Source: DVED01 sp963838375 (GTDB taxonomy: Bacteria > Cyanobacteriota > Cyanobacteriia > Cyanobacteriales > Geitlerinemataceae). From it: 64,000 nucleotides of DNA. How positions within the stretch are numbered: the stretch's first letter is position 1; the number at the start of each line of letters is the position of its first letter. The stretch spans positions 142,386-206,385 of the forward strand of contig CAWIQY010000007.1 of the NCBI GenBank assembly GCA_963838375.1, given 5' to 3'. Below are positions 44,153 through 54,300 of this stretch, piece after piece. The notes beneath the pieces were generated by a model. It ran no database searches. It saw nothing but the letters and a program-made list of their open reading frames with translations, and had not been told where the DNA came from. A program made the translations under genes and the position numbers.

Positions 44153-45472
44153 TTATAGATCGGCAGGAGATCGATCTTTAAACCGTTGTTTGGCAGATTG
44201 AAAGGCGTCTTGCATCGCCGCTTGAATTTTTTCGGGATCGGGTTTTTTCCCCCCCATCAAATCGCCGAAATAGACGCAAGCGCCTTCTCCCAAACCCCAA
44301 GTATAGGCAGCGGCCCAAGAAGCGGCGATCGCACTGCCCAAACCGGGAACGAATTTAACTAACTCCCGTCCGATCGCCTGGGCGACAAAACCTCCAGCAA
44401 TGGCACTGACTAGACCCCCAGCTTGTGAAGGTGTCACGGTTTGCCCGTACAATTTGCCCAGCAACCCCACCATGGACACTTGCAGCGCTGTTAGGACTGG
44501 CATGGTGGCGAAGGGCAACGGCACGGCGGCTAAGGTGGCTGAGATCGTCGCAAAGGCGAGCATATAGCGGCGTGCGGCATCTCGATAGAGGTTGCCAATA
44601 CGATCCCCTGCCTCTTCGTCTAAAAGCTGGTAAATCGCCCGTGCTTGGGCTTCTGGCAGCAAGTCGGCAAGGGCGTCTCGCAAGGCGTCTAAGCCGTAAA
44701 ATACCGGGCTGTAACCGTCTTCTTCTAACGTAAAGTCGATGAGTACCGATCGATCGAACAATCCGGTAAAGTCGCCTTCAATCGCCGAAGACGATCGATT
44801 TACATCTGCCAAATCGGGGGGATAGTCGGGATGATCGGCAACATCGGGTGGGTAAGCCTCGTGTAAGCAAGTCACCGCGAGCAAACAGGGTAAGTCGGGA
44901 TAGGCAGCGCGAAGTTGCCCTGCAACTTGTTTGAGGGCATCGGTAGCGAAATCGTTGATTTTCACCGTCAGAATCAAGATTCTGGCGAGGCTGGGGTCTT
45001 GTTGCAAACTGCCCGTCAGTTCCGCGACAATTTCCCGCGCGTCGGAGTTGATATCGCCGAGTCCTACAGTATCCGTAAAAATCAGTAAGGGTAGATCGTC
45101 GGCGGGGTACGCATAGCGTTCGGTATGCTGGGTGTGCGGGCGAAATCCCTGCCCGACGATTTCTGCCGAAACCCCCGTCAGTCCTCGGACGATCGAACTT
45201 TTTCCCGATTGAGGCTTGCCAATCAGCAGGGCTTCGGTGGTGGGGAGTCGATCGCGTATCGTCTCCAAAATTTCGGCAATACGATCGTCGCTGACACTAA
45301 ACCATCCCATGGCAGCGCGAGCAGCGCGATCGATCGGCAACATTCGAGTTAACCGACTCGTTACACCCTGCCACATCTCTAGCACTGGATTGGAGGAGGG
45401 ATCTTTTTCCAAAACGTCTTTCGTCTCATCGACTGGTTGTAGCTGTACGTCCCCATCGTGTCGATCTTTCAT
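44153..45472 (-). CDS. Membrane-associated GTPase of the Era-like/DUF697 type
   Basis: 439 residues. The G domain has the P-loop LLIGKPQSGKSSIVRGL (about 80-97), a G3 motif TDTVGLGD, and a degenerate G4 (AVTCLHEAYPP in place of NKxD). The C-terminal half has hydrophobic helices (ATISATLAAVPLPFATMPVLTALQ in parts: LAAVPLPFATMPVLTA) and Ala/Gly-rich segments, as in DUF697-containing GTPases. It probably acts at the membrane. The unusual G4 may relax guanine specificity. The last gene on the strand before the truncated pair; it has its own start at 45472. Confidence 0.85.
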   Translation of the reverse strand: MKDRHDGDVQLQPVDETKDVLEKDPSSNPVLEMWQGVTSRLTRMLPIDRAARAAMGWFSVSDDRIAEILETIRDRLPTTEALLIGKPQSGKSSIVRGLTGVSAEIVGQGFRPHTQHTERYAYPADDLPLLIFTDTVGLGDINSDAREIVAELTGSLQQDPSLARILILTVKINDFATDALKQVAGQLRAAYPDLPCLLAVTCLHEAYPPDVADHPDYPPDLADVNRSSSAIEGDFTGLFDRSVLIDFTLEEDGYSPVFYGLDALRDALADLLPEAQARAIYQLLDEEAGDRIGNLYRDAARRYMLAFATISATLAAVPLPFATMPVLTALQVSMVGLLGKLYGQTVTPSQAGGLVSAIAGGFVAQAIGRELVKFVPGLGSAIAASWAAAYTWGLGEGACVYFGDLMGGKKPDPEKIQAAMQDAFQSAKQRFKDRSPADL

Positions 45473-45603
45473 AGCGATCGATATGAGCTATTAACTATTA
45501 GCGGTTAGCTTTGAGATTGACAACAAGTTTTGAGAGTTGAGGGTTGACAATTGATAGTTGATAGAGTTTTGGGATTTATTCATAACCAATTACCAATTAC
45601 CAA

Positions 45604-46290
45604 TTATCCATCTGCTGTTTTCGCACTTTCCCGCTGTTCCCGTTTTTTTCGATCGGCTTTCAAGATATCGTCCATGACGATTTTTGCCTGCGCCATTTTC
45701 TCCAAATTCGATCGATACAGTTCCAAATCTTTCTGCAATTTTTCTGCGGATAAATTCAGCGCTTTGCTAATTGGCTTCAGTATTTCTTCCAGTTTAGAAT
45801 TTTCTTTAACGAAATCGGCGTCAGCGAGTTCGAGTAAGGAGTACAAACCAATCGCAAACAAGCGGCTGTATTTGAAATGGGGATTGGCGGCGATGGCGCG
45901 GACAGTGGCTTCGACTTCGCGGCTTTCCTCAGAACTATTCTCAAGACCGAGCACGCCTAGTGCAGTGCTGGGAGAGACTTGGGTCGCCCAAGATTCCAGA
46001 GATTGGGCATCTCGGCGATATTGCTGCGGATCTTTTCCTAATGCTTGACAAAGCGCTTGAAAAATGGATGCTTTATCAGCTTCGGGTCGATAGCCGCTCA
46101 TAAATCGATCGAAGGAGGAAACGACGCCCAAAGCATAGATGGAATCGTATTGAAAATCGACATTAACGCCGAGTAAGTGCATCTCCACCATTAGCTCTTC
46201 TACCACGCGGCGGTAGATTGAGTTGATCGGTCGAGAATGAGTCTTATAAAAGCTGCGCTTGGTATCGGAAACAGTAGGGACTTTATCCAC
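45604..46290 (-). CDS. thf1: Thf1/Psb29, photosystem II biogenesis protein
   Basis: 228 residues from GTG 46290. The start DKVPTVSDTKRSFYKTHSRP and the following INSIYRRVVEELMVEMHLL are the conserved opening of Thf1 (Psb29), an all-helical protein. The middle AIGLYSLLELAD is also typical, and the C-terminus is a coiled coil (about 175-225). Thf1 interacts with FtsH proteases and supports photosystem II repair and thylakoid development. The GTG start and absence of an upstream ATG are worth noting. Confidence 0.93.
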   Translation of the reverse strand: MDKVPTVSDTKRSFYKTHSRPINSIYRRVVEELMVEMHLLGVNVDFQYDSIYALGVVSSFDRFMSGYRPEADKASIFQALCQALGKDPQQYRRDAQSLESWATQVSPSTALGVLGLENSSEESREVEATVRAIAANPHFKYSRLFAIGLYSLLELADADFVKENSKLEEILKPISKALNLSAEKLQKDLELYRSNLEKMAQAKIVMDDILKADRKKREQRESAKTADG

Positions 46291-46517
46291 AGGAACAATA
46301 ACAATCTTGGGGTGTATATTGATAAAATCATTTCTAAGTCCCCATTTGCACTCGATCGACGATCGCGATCGGACGTAGCACTGGATAGGGGTTAGCCTTA
46401 TTTTCCCCGCAGTATGTCACTGACGGGAATGAAAAGTTGGGGCGTCGATCGCTTCGGAGGGGAAAACCCCCGCACCGATCGCTTAGAGCAGACAGTTGGG
46501 TGAAAACGAACGGTTAG

Positions 46518-46886
46518 TTAACTAGCCACATTGCGGGGAAGACCCTCTAGGGCTTCTTCTTCCGTATCGAAAATTTCAAACACGGAATCCATCATGGTCA
46601 CTTCAAACACAAGTTTGGCTTCTGGATGGACGTTACAGATGCGGAAAGTCCCTTTGACTTTATCGGCATCTCGCATTCCGGCAACTAACGAGGTCAAACC
46701 CGAACTATCAATGAAGTTGACCTGACCTAAATTCACAACCACATGATGGCTCAGCTTTGAGATGCACTCTTGCAACTTCAGACGAAATTGCCAAGCTGTC
46801 GTAATGTCCAAACGACCCGTGGGGGTGAGGACAATCGCTGTTAAACCATCTGGAGTCGTATGGGTTTTTTGCTCGATTTGGATCAC
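46518..46886 (-). CDS. STAS-domain anti-sigma factor antagonist
   Basis: 122 residues from GTG 46886 behind a strong GAGGGAGGGT site. One STAS domain: LTPTGRLDITTAWQFRLKL and the phosphorylatable-Ser loop NFIDSSGLTSLVAGM. Such SpoIIAA/RsbV-like proteins bind RsbW-type kinases when unphosphorylated. An RsbW-like protein is encoded at 39631-40077. A 16-bp perfect inverted repeat lies about 95 bp upstream of the start. Confidence 0.9.
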   Translation of the reverse strand: MIQIEQKTHTTPDGLTAIVLTPTGRLDITTAWQFRLKLQECISKLSHHVVVNLGQVNFIDSSGLTSLVAGMRDADKVKGTFRICNVHPEAKLVFEVTMMDSVFEIFDTEEEALEGLPRNVAS

Positions 46887-46980
46887 TGACCCTCCCTCGA
46901 AATAACGAACGCGGCGGTTCCCCTAGCTCTGGATGCAGGTCGCTACCTAGGAACCTGAATATGAGCATATTGCGACCTAC

Positions 46981-47031
46981 TTTATTATGACATTTCAAGA
47001 GATAGTGTTTTCTAGGAAATGTCATAATAAA
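46981..47031. repeat. 16-bp perfect inverted repeat upstream of the STAS gene
   Basis: TTTATTATGACATTTC (46981-46996) and GAAATGTCATAATAAA (47016-47031) are exact inverted copies separated by 19 bases (AAGAGATAGTGTTTTCTAG). The stem is AT-rich and has no U-tract. It could be a small transposable remnant, an operator or an RNA hairpin. Confidence 0.85.
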
Positions 47032-47189
47032 TCAGGAGGGAAATCGGGCGACTCGCGTACGGGCTGATTGCTCATTCGCTCGATCGTCGATCCCTCCAGC
47101 CTAGATTATACTGAATCGGGTTCGCTCGGACAGTTCCCCAAGGGAAAGAAATATTTGGTTAGTTGCGTTTTTGCGCTTTTGCGCTTTGG

Positions 47190-48429
47190 TTAGTTGCTAG
47201 TGGGTCGTTTCCCTTTCCTCTTCTTCCCTAGAAACCTCTGCCTTTGTGCCTTTGTGCGCGATCGAAAGATATTCAAAATTCTCAGGATTGAGAAAGGCAG
47301 CACGAGCTGTCCGACGGTATCCGTCACGGCGGTAAATCTAGAGCGTCCGACGAGAATCACGTCGTTGGGTCGCAAACTGGGATTATTTTCCTCTTCAATC
47401 CCGGCACCCAAATCCACCTCGATCTTCCTAGGAACCGGGACGCGCCACTTCTCCCACCACCACCACGTTCATGGGTTGGGTGTACTTGGCAGCAAAGCTG
47501 GCACCGGCAATTTGAGAGGATTCGGCAGGGTGTCCCCGTCACGCAGGGCAATATCTTGGGATAAATCGTTCCCTTGCAGGAGCGCCCAAAAGTTGACTGT
47601 CATCACCTGCACAGACCCTCCATGTGAGGTGCGGGTCACAGTGACCCGTCGCAGGTCTGCGGCTTGGGTGATGCCACCTGCTTGTTCAATGGCGGTGGTT
47701 ACGGTGGGAAATTGGGCGGTTTCGCTCAGGGAAATGGTATAGGTTCCTGGACTGTTGACTTCTCCGGAGACGGCTAGGTGAATGGGTCGGGGAACTAGGA
47801 GGCTGAGGGTGATACTAGGTCGTTGGACGTATAGGCGTAGGCATCTTGTAGGGTCGCTGAGGCTTGTTCTAGGGTCAGGTTGGCGAGATCGACTTTGCCT
47901 ACCAAAGGGAGGTTGACCGAACCGTCTACTAAGACTTGGGTTTCTCCGGTATATTCGGGGAAGTTGAGGAAATCAATTTTTAGACGATCGATCGCCCGCA
48001 CCCAGGCGCTAGTCTTGTTTGGTGCCAAACGAGAGAGCTACGAGATCGACTGTTTTTCGCTGGGATTTGGAGGATACCGGGACGATCGAAGGCTTCTGCT
48101 GAGAGTCTGACGGTTCGATAAAGGAGAGTAGGGGAGAAGGTTGCGTTGTTTCCGTTTCGTAGCGGGCTGGAGGATTGACTAACGCGGGCACCCGACTCAG
48201 AAGTGGACGGGTTGTGCCAGTTGTCAGCACGGGAGGTTGGGGCGAGTTGTTGGCTTTGGCAATTGGATTTGGTTCAGTTCGAGGTACTGTGGGAGTCGAT
48301 CGAATTTCAGGGATTTCTGGCGCGATCGATCGACGCTGAATTCGAGTTGGGCGTGGTGGGGGTAGAACGGGTGAGGACTGGAATGGCAAACGTACCTAAG
48401 GTACATAGAGCAACAAGGGAAAATCGCAT
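47190..48429 (-). pseudogene. Decayed polysaccharide export protein (Wza/GumB, SLBB type)
   Basis: The pieces of one gene are readable in order. A signal peptide MRFSLVALCTLGTFAIPVLT starts at ATG 48429. A Pro-rich segment follows, then LGAGDRLKIDFLNFPEYTGE (Poly_export start), VLVDGSVNLPLVGKVDL, then ITLSLLVPRPIHLAVSGEV, AGGITQAADLRRVTV, LRDGDT, AESSQIAGASFAAKYTQPMN, VVVVGEVARPGS and the C-terminal PNDVILVGRSRFTAVTDTVG. They are separated by two 4-base GATC duplications (at 48324-48332 and 47985-47994), a stop (48009-48011), a frameshift near 47830, and deletions near 47527 and 47430. It cannot make a functional exporter. Confidence 0.85.
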
Positions 48430-48836
48430 AATAAGCCAAGTCTTAAAAATGAGAGTTTGATGATGAGTTGAGAATCTCTTCGGCTCAATTTCGAGAGTGA
48501 GAGAAATCTCATATCGATAAATCTCAGTGTTTATACGGAATTTTTATTTTCTTTTCAGAATCTATCCCCCATCTCAATCTGTCAAATTTGTGTAATAACC
48601 GTACACATACAGACTTTAATCTTCATTGTTTCTTTATATAACAGCCAAATTTAGAGTGGCATTCTTCATCGTTTCCTTATATAACAATGAACGCAAACCG
48701 AATGAGCTGTAAAAAGACAGATTCGATCGTCTCGTTTGAGAATCCTGCTCGAGCGAATGACCTTTCATCCGTAAAAATTTTCAAAAGATTTGAAGATTTG
48801 TGACAAAACGTTTGTGTTTATTGTTACAATGCTTAC
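48430..48836. other. Gene-free region upstream of the decayed export gene
   Basis: 407 AT-rich bases containing the former promoter of the export gene and, at its right end, the promoter of a candidate small RNA. Two copies of TTTCYTTATATAACA (near 48629 and 48669) form a short direct repeat about 40 bases apart. No coding frame is convincing. Confidence 0.4.
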
Positions 48837-48967
48837 TCGAGGACATAAATCTTCTCCCTGCTGCACGCTTGGGAACGCGCAGCTTGGATTTCCTCATCTA
48901 TGGTAAATAGACAACGTAAGAAATTGAAAGCAGAGCCAACCTGTTATAGAGGTGGCTCTTTTCTTTT
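48837..48967 (+). ncRNA. Candidate small non-coding RNA
   Basis: A TACAAT -10 box (48825-48830) with a TGACAA (48801-48806) about 18 bases upstream predicts a transcript from about 48837. The first 65 bases can fold: GAGGACATAAATC pairs in part with GATTTCCTC, enclosing a GCTGCACGC...GCGCAGC stem. A linear A-rich stretch follows, then a terminator at 48932-48967. The about 130-nt transcript has no open frame and faces the 3' end of the ABC transporter gene. I do not recognise it as 6S RNA, tmRNA, RNase P RNA or Yfr1. Confidence 0.45.
48932..48967 (+). terminator. Rho-independent terminator
   Basis: AGAGCCA (48932-48938) pairs with TGGCTCT (48953-48959), extended inside by ACC/GGT pairs, and is followed by TTTTCTTTT. 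The U-tract is on the plus strand, so it ends a plus-strand transcript. It could also serve, more weakly, the ABC transporter gene ending at 49017 on the other strand. Confidence 0.75.
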
Positions 48968-49016
48968 GGAGTATTCTTCTCGAGTAGAACTCTACTGCCT
49001 TGGCTTTATTGCGCCC

Positions 49017-50831
49017 TCAATTTCCCAACATTTGCAACTGATACAGACTGGCATACAGCCCCCCTTGTTGTAGCAGTTCGTCGTGATTGCCCGATTCGAT
49101 CAGTTCTCCCCGCTTGAGGACGAGAATCCGATCGACGTCGCGAATAGTCGAAAGTCGGTGAGCGATAATAATTGCCGTGCGCTCGACCAACAGCCGATCC
49201 AACGCCTCCTGAATCAACGATTCCGTTGCCACATCCAAACTCGCAGTCGCCTCATCGAGCACCAAAATACGCGGATCGCGGATGGCAGCGCGGGCAAATG
49301 CTAACAGTTGCTTCTGACCCCCCGACAGATTTGTCCCCCGTTCCCGCAATTGGGTATTGTAACCTTGGGGCAACTCTTGAATCAGTCGATCGACATTGGT
49401 TTGGGCAGCCGCCGTATAGATTTGTTCCATGGAGTAAGTTTCCCCCAGAGAGATATTACTCTTGACATCTCCAGCAAACAGGAAACCATCCTGCAAAATC
49501 ACCCCCAAATAGCGGCGTAACTGGGCTTGAGGAATCTCCCGAATATCCACCCCATCGATGGTAATTCGACCTTGGCTCGGTTCGTACAGGCGGCACAGCA
49601 AGCGAATAATCGAACTTTTGCCCGCCCCAGTCGGACCGACTAGGGCAACTTTTTCGCCGGGACGAATGGTAAAGTTGAGGTCTTGCAGGACGTATTCATC
49701 ATTTTTATACCCAAACCAAACCTTTTCAAAGCGGATTTCTCCGACTGCGGATTGGGGGTCGAGGTTAGCGGGAACCTCCGCATCGCGAATTTCGATCGGT
49801 TCGTCGAGGAGATCGCTGAGACGTTCGACGGCGGTAAACCCAGATTGCAACGACGTAAATTTCTCGGCAAACTGGCGTAAGGGATCGAACAGGCGCTGGG
49901 CAAATAGAATAAACGAGGCGAGAGTCCCGAAAGTCATGACCTCTTTCATCACCTGGTTGCCACCCAACCACAGAACTCCGGCGATCGCCACCAACGAAAT
50001 CCATTCTAAAATAGCTGAAACCATCGAATCGTGAAAAATGGTGCGATCGACGGCTGTCATATAGCGCTGGTTGATATAGCGAAAAGATTCAGCGTTAAAC
50101 TGTTCTCGCCGGAACAACTGCACCACGTTAATCCCGACGATATTTTCTTGCAGGGCAGCATTGAGGCTGGATAGTTCTTCTCGGGCGAGGTAGTTGGCTT
50201 GACGGTACTGTTGCTGGAAGTAAATCACCGCCGCTGTTACAGGAATCAGTATCAGCAGAAGCATCAGCGCCAGTTGCCACTGCATCGTAAACATAAAAAT
50301 CAGGATCGTCACGATCGAAGCCAGATCGCTGACAATGCCAATTGCCCCAGTGGAAAACACATCGCCCAAGGCTTCTACATCGCTGGTGAGGCGAGTGATC
50401 AAACGTCCCACCGGAGTGCGATCGAAAAATCGCGACGACAGCGACGTGACATGGGCAAATAAATCCTCGCGAATATCCGCCGTCATCCGTTGCCCGACTT
50501 TTTGGACCAAAAACCCTTGAGTCGATTCGAGTCCCAGTCGGATGGAGATCGTTGCCAACAGCAAACCCGCCAAAATTGTCAATCCTGTAGAGAGGGTTTT
50601 ACCTTCTAGCAAAAAGAAAGTGGGTTCCTGGCGAATCAGGGAAATTGCCTGTCCGATGAGAATCGGTTGAATTGCCCCGGCAACGGATAAAGGAACTAGT
50701 AGGCAACCCACCACCAATAGCAAACGACGGTGACGACGGGCATATGGGACCAGTCGCAGAAACAATCGCCAGTCATTTTCCTGCCGTCGGGGAGAGGTGG
50801 GGTTTGGAGTTGAGGGAGATCCGCTAGTCAT
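49017..50831 (-). CDS. ABC exporter, fused membrane and ATPase domains
   Basis: 604 residues if started at ATG 50831 (MTSGSPSTPN); the frame is open upstream to 50957. The N-terminal ABC_membrane domain (about 40-320) has six helices, and the ATPase domain (about 360-600) has Walker A VGPTGAGKSS, Q-loop VILQDGFLF, signature LSGGQKQLLAFARA, Walker B ILVLDEATASLD and the H-switch IAHRLSTI. It is a half-transporter of the MsbA/multidrug class that works as a dimer. The substrate (lipid, peptide or drug) cannot be told from sequence. No partner half-transporter is adjacent, so a homodimer is likely. Confidence 0.93.
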   Translation of the reverse strand: MTSGSPSTPNPTSPRRQENDWRLFLRLVPYARRHRRLLLVVGCLLVPLSVAGAIQPILIGQAISLIRQEPTFFLLEGKTLSTGLTILAGLLLATISIRLGLESTQGFLVQKVGQRMTADIREDLFAHVTSLSSRFFDRTPVGRLITRLTSDVEALGDVFSTGAIGIVSDLASIVTILIFMFTMQWQLALMLLLILIPVTAAVIYFQQQYRQANYLAREELSSLNAALQENIVGINVVQLFRREQFNAESFRYINQRYMTAVDRTIFHDSMVSAILEWISLVAIAGVLWLGGNQVMKEVMTFGTLASFILFAQRLFDPLRQFAEKFTSLQSGFTAVERLSDLLDEPIEIRDAEVPANLDPQSAVGEIRFEKVWFGYKNDEYVLQDLNFTIRPGEKVALVGPTGAGKSSIIRLLCRLYEPSQGRITIDGVDIREIPQAQLRRYLGVILQDGFLFAGDVKSNISLGETYSMEQIYTAAAQTNVDRLIQELPQGYNTQLRERGTNLSGGQKQLLAFARAAIRDPRILVLDEATASLDVATESLIQEALDRLLVERTAIIIAHRLSTIRDVDRILVLKRGELIESGNHDELLQQGGLYASLYQLQMLGN

Positions 50832-51366
50832 CCAGTTGGGGAGTGTGAAGGGTGGATATGACGATGCGATCGGCATCCGTACATGAAGTATCTTAACAGT
50901 CGAGCCATGGATCGGTTGGCTGTTCGGTTTCAGGATGGCGGTTAAGGACGATCGCAAAATTGGTGCTGGAAATGCTTGAAAGGAGTTCAGAATCGAGAGG
51001 TTGCAGGGGAGAAGGGTTCAGTGGCTGGCTGCGATCTTCAGTTCGCCCTTTATCGCGATTCTCCGGCAACTGCGGCAACTCCCGCATTCTTCTCGATCGG
51101 AAATTGATTTTCCGGCAAAAGTTTGGTAGCAGCGACTACCTCAATCGATCGAGCTTCATGGCAATATCGCAGGAAGCCCCAAGTGGCTTAGTGCCAAATT
51201 GAGCTTGAAATTGAGCTTGAAATTGAGCTTTCGATCGTCTCTACTTTCGATTGAGGAGTACACTAGTGGAGTGTCTTAGAGAGATTAGCGAAGTGTCGCC
51301 AGTCTATAATTGCAAGTCAATCGCTTTTTTTTATCGTTTCCAACGTATCAGCTTTCGTTAAAAGCT
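50832..51366. other. Divergent promoter region with a short tandem repeat
   Basis: 535 bases between the ABC exporter and the adenylate cyclase. It contains three tandem copies of a 12-base unit AAATTGAGCTTG at about 51196-51231. An in-frame extension of the cyclase upstream to 51310 is possible. I see no gene. Confidence 0.45.
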
Positions 51367-54300
51367 ATGTCTGCATCTCCCAACGAAAACGTCATCCAGA
51401 CAATTGATGTCATACCCGCAAGCGATCGATCTCCCAAATCTCCTCCCGATCCCTCCAGCAGTGGATTAACCACCACCAAAAGTAGTTTTTCAGCATTCCT
51501 TACTCCCCTCACCCAGGATAGCTTCAAGCAAGTCGTTACCGACGTTGAAGAAAAACTTAAGGTGGTAAATCACACCTTGGGAATGCTAGACAACCTCCTC
51601 GAAAGTCAGGGGTTCGATGCCATCCTCGACGAGATGCTACGATCCATTACCCTGAAAACCGGGGAACTGCTCAATGCCGATCGTACGACAATTTGGCTGC
51701 TCGATGACGACAAAGACGAACTATTTGCCTTCGTTGCCAAAGACGAGCAGGGCAGAGCTATTGAGATTCGCTTACCCAACGGCGTGGGCATTGTTGGCGA
51801 AGCCGCGAACGAAAAAAAAATTATTAATATACCCTACGACTTTTACGACGATTTACGATCGGCTGCTGCCCAAGAGTTAGACGTCAAAAATCACTATCGC
51901 ACCTATACGATGTTGACGATGCCTCTGCTCAATGAGGAAACCGAGGAACTCGTCGCCGTCGTCCAACTCGTGAATAAATTAAAGCCCAATTTCAATCATC
52001 AGGCATCTTTAGAAAACAAGATCGATATTCGGGGTTTTACTAACGAAGACGAACAAGTCTTTGAGGACTTTGCACCCTCCATTCGATTAATTCTCGAGTC
52101 ATCCAAATCCTTTTATCGCGCTACGCAAAGACAACGAGCGGCGACAGCACTGATGAGTGCGGTTAACTCCTTGAGCAAAGCCAGTTTGGATCTCGAAGAC
52201 ACTCTCAAACGAGTGATGGATGAAGCCAAAGCGCTGATGAATGCCGATCGAAGTACGCTGTGGCTACTCAACGATAGCGAAGACGAGCTGTGGACGAAAA
52301 TAGAGCTAGCCGACGGTACGCCCAAAGAACTACGACTTCCTCAAAGTGCAGGTGGTTTTGCCTGGATTGTTGCAGAATCGGGAGAGCCACTGTTGATTCC
52401 CTACGATGCTTACGAGGACAATCGATCGCAAACGGCTCGCAAAACCGATGAAGAAACGGGATACCGCACCTGTAGTTTATTATGTATGCCCGTCTTCAAT
52501 GCCGATAAAAAATTGATTGGCGTCACGCAACTCGTCAATAAAACCAAACCGGGCGAACATCCTCTCTACGATCCCCAAAATTATCCCAACGCTCCCGACA
52601 AGTGGAAATCCAGTTTTAGCCGCACCGATCGAGAATTTATGGAGGCATTTAACATTCAAGCTGGGGTTGCCCTGCAAAATGCTAAATTATTCGCCACTGT
52701 CAAACAACAAGAACAACGACAGAAAGATATCCTTCGCAGCCTTACAAATGGCGTGATTTCCACCGATAAGGGCGGACACGTGATTGCGGTGAACGAAAGT
52801 GCCATGACCTTGCTAGGCATCGCTACCAATCCGGAAGGAATGTACCTGCGAGATATGGTGCATCTGAAAAAGGGAAACTTTGCAGAATGGTTTGATGCCG
52901 CACTTTATCCTAAAGACGAGAAAGAGCGTCAGCAATATTACCCCAATCAAGAGTTGTGTTTGTCGAACAACGGCATCGAACAAAGCATCAATCTGACCAT
53001 TAATTCTATGGCAGATGCCGAAGATCCTACCCAAGTCAACGGCGCTTTGGTGGTGATGGAAGACATCAGTGACGAAATGCAAGTCAAAAACCTGATGTAC
53101 AAGTACATGACTCCCGAAGTCGCGGAAGCCCTGCTTGCAAGTGGGGATACCGGACTGGGTGGCAAACGCAAAGAAGTCTCCGTCTTGTTCTCCGATATTC
53201 GCAGCTACACGTCATTGACCGAAAAACTGCAAGCCGAAGAAGTTGTCACCCTGCTCAACGCCTATTTTGAAGAAATGGTGGATGCAGTCTTTAAGTACGG
53301 GGGAACCCTCGATAAATACATTGGAGACGCTTTGATGGCGGTGTTCGGCTCTCCTGCGCCCCTCGAAGATCATGGTTGGTGTGCCATGCAGGCGGCAATT
53401 TCCATGCGCCAGCGCCTAGAACTATTTAACGAAAAACGGGAACAAGAAGGAAAGCTTCCGATCCAAGTCGGCATGGGGATTCACTCCGATGAAGTCGTCA
53501 GTGGTAACATCGGCTCGAGCAAGCGGATGGAACTGACTTCGATAGGCGATGGCGTAAACTTGGCATCTCGCCTGGAAGGCACGAGCAAGCAATACGGTGT
53601 CGATATCGTCATCAGCGAACAAACCTATCATCGCTATCAAGATCGCGTTCTCGTTCGGGAGTTGGATTTTATTACTGTCAAAGGGAAAACCAAACCCGTC
53701 ACGATTTACGAGCTGGTGGCTCTGACAGAAGGAGAATTGGCACTTCCCAAAAGCGATCCCGATCTCTGGAACTTGACATCCGAGGAACACGAGAAGATTG
53801 CCCAAAAACAGGCGAAGATGGAAACCGATAAAAAGGCGATCGAACACTACCATAAAGGGCGAGACTACTATCTCTATCCCGCCAAACACAAGCTCTCTCA
53901 AAAAGATTTAATTAAGCTGCTCGAACAGCTCGAACATTTGTCGTCAGAGGAAATCTCCACCCTCTCCTTCGATGAAGGAAAACTGTTGTCGGACATGGTG
54001 AGGCAACTGCATATGGAAGAACTCATAGAACTGCTAGGAGAAAATACGCTCAAGCGACTGTTGGAGAAAGAGAATCTACAACAGGTGACACGGCTTCAAC
54101 TCGAGCAAGAGTTACCTGAAAAGATGGAAAACTTGACCCCTCGGGAACGCAAAAAGCTACTCATTGCCAAACTCAAGCAGTTTGCGGGAGCAAATAGGAC
54201 TAAACAAATGCTCGAAGAAGAGGCTCAAGAACTTTCGACAGCTCAAATGAAAAAGCTGATCGATTTGTGCAAACCTCTCTTTACTAAAAAAGCGAAAGCA

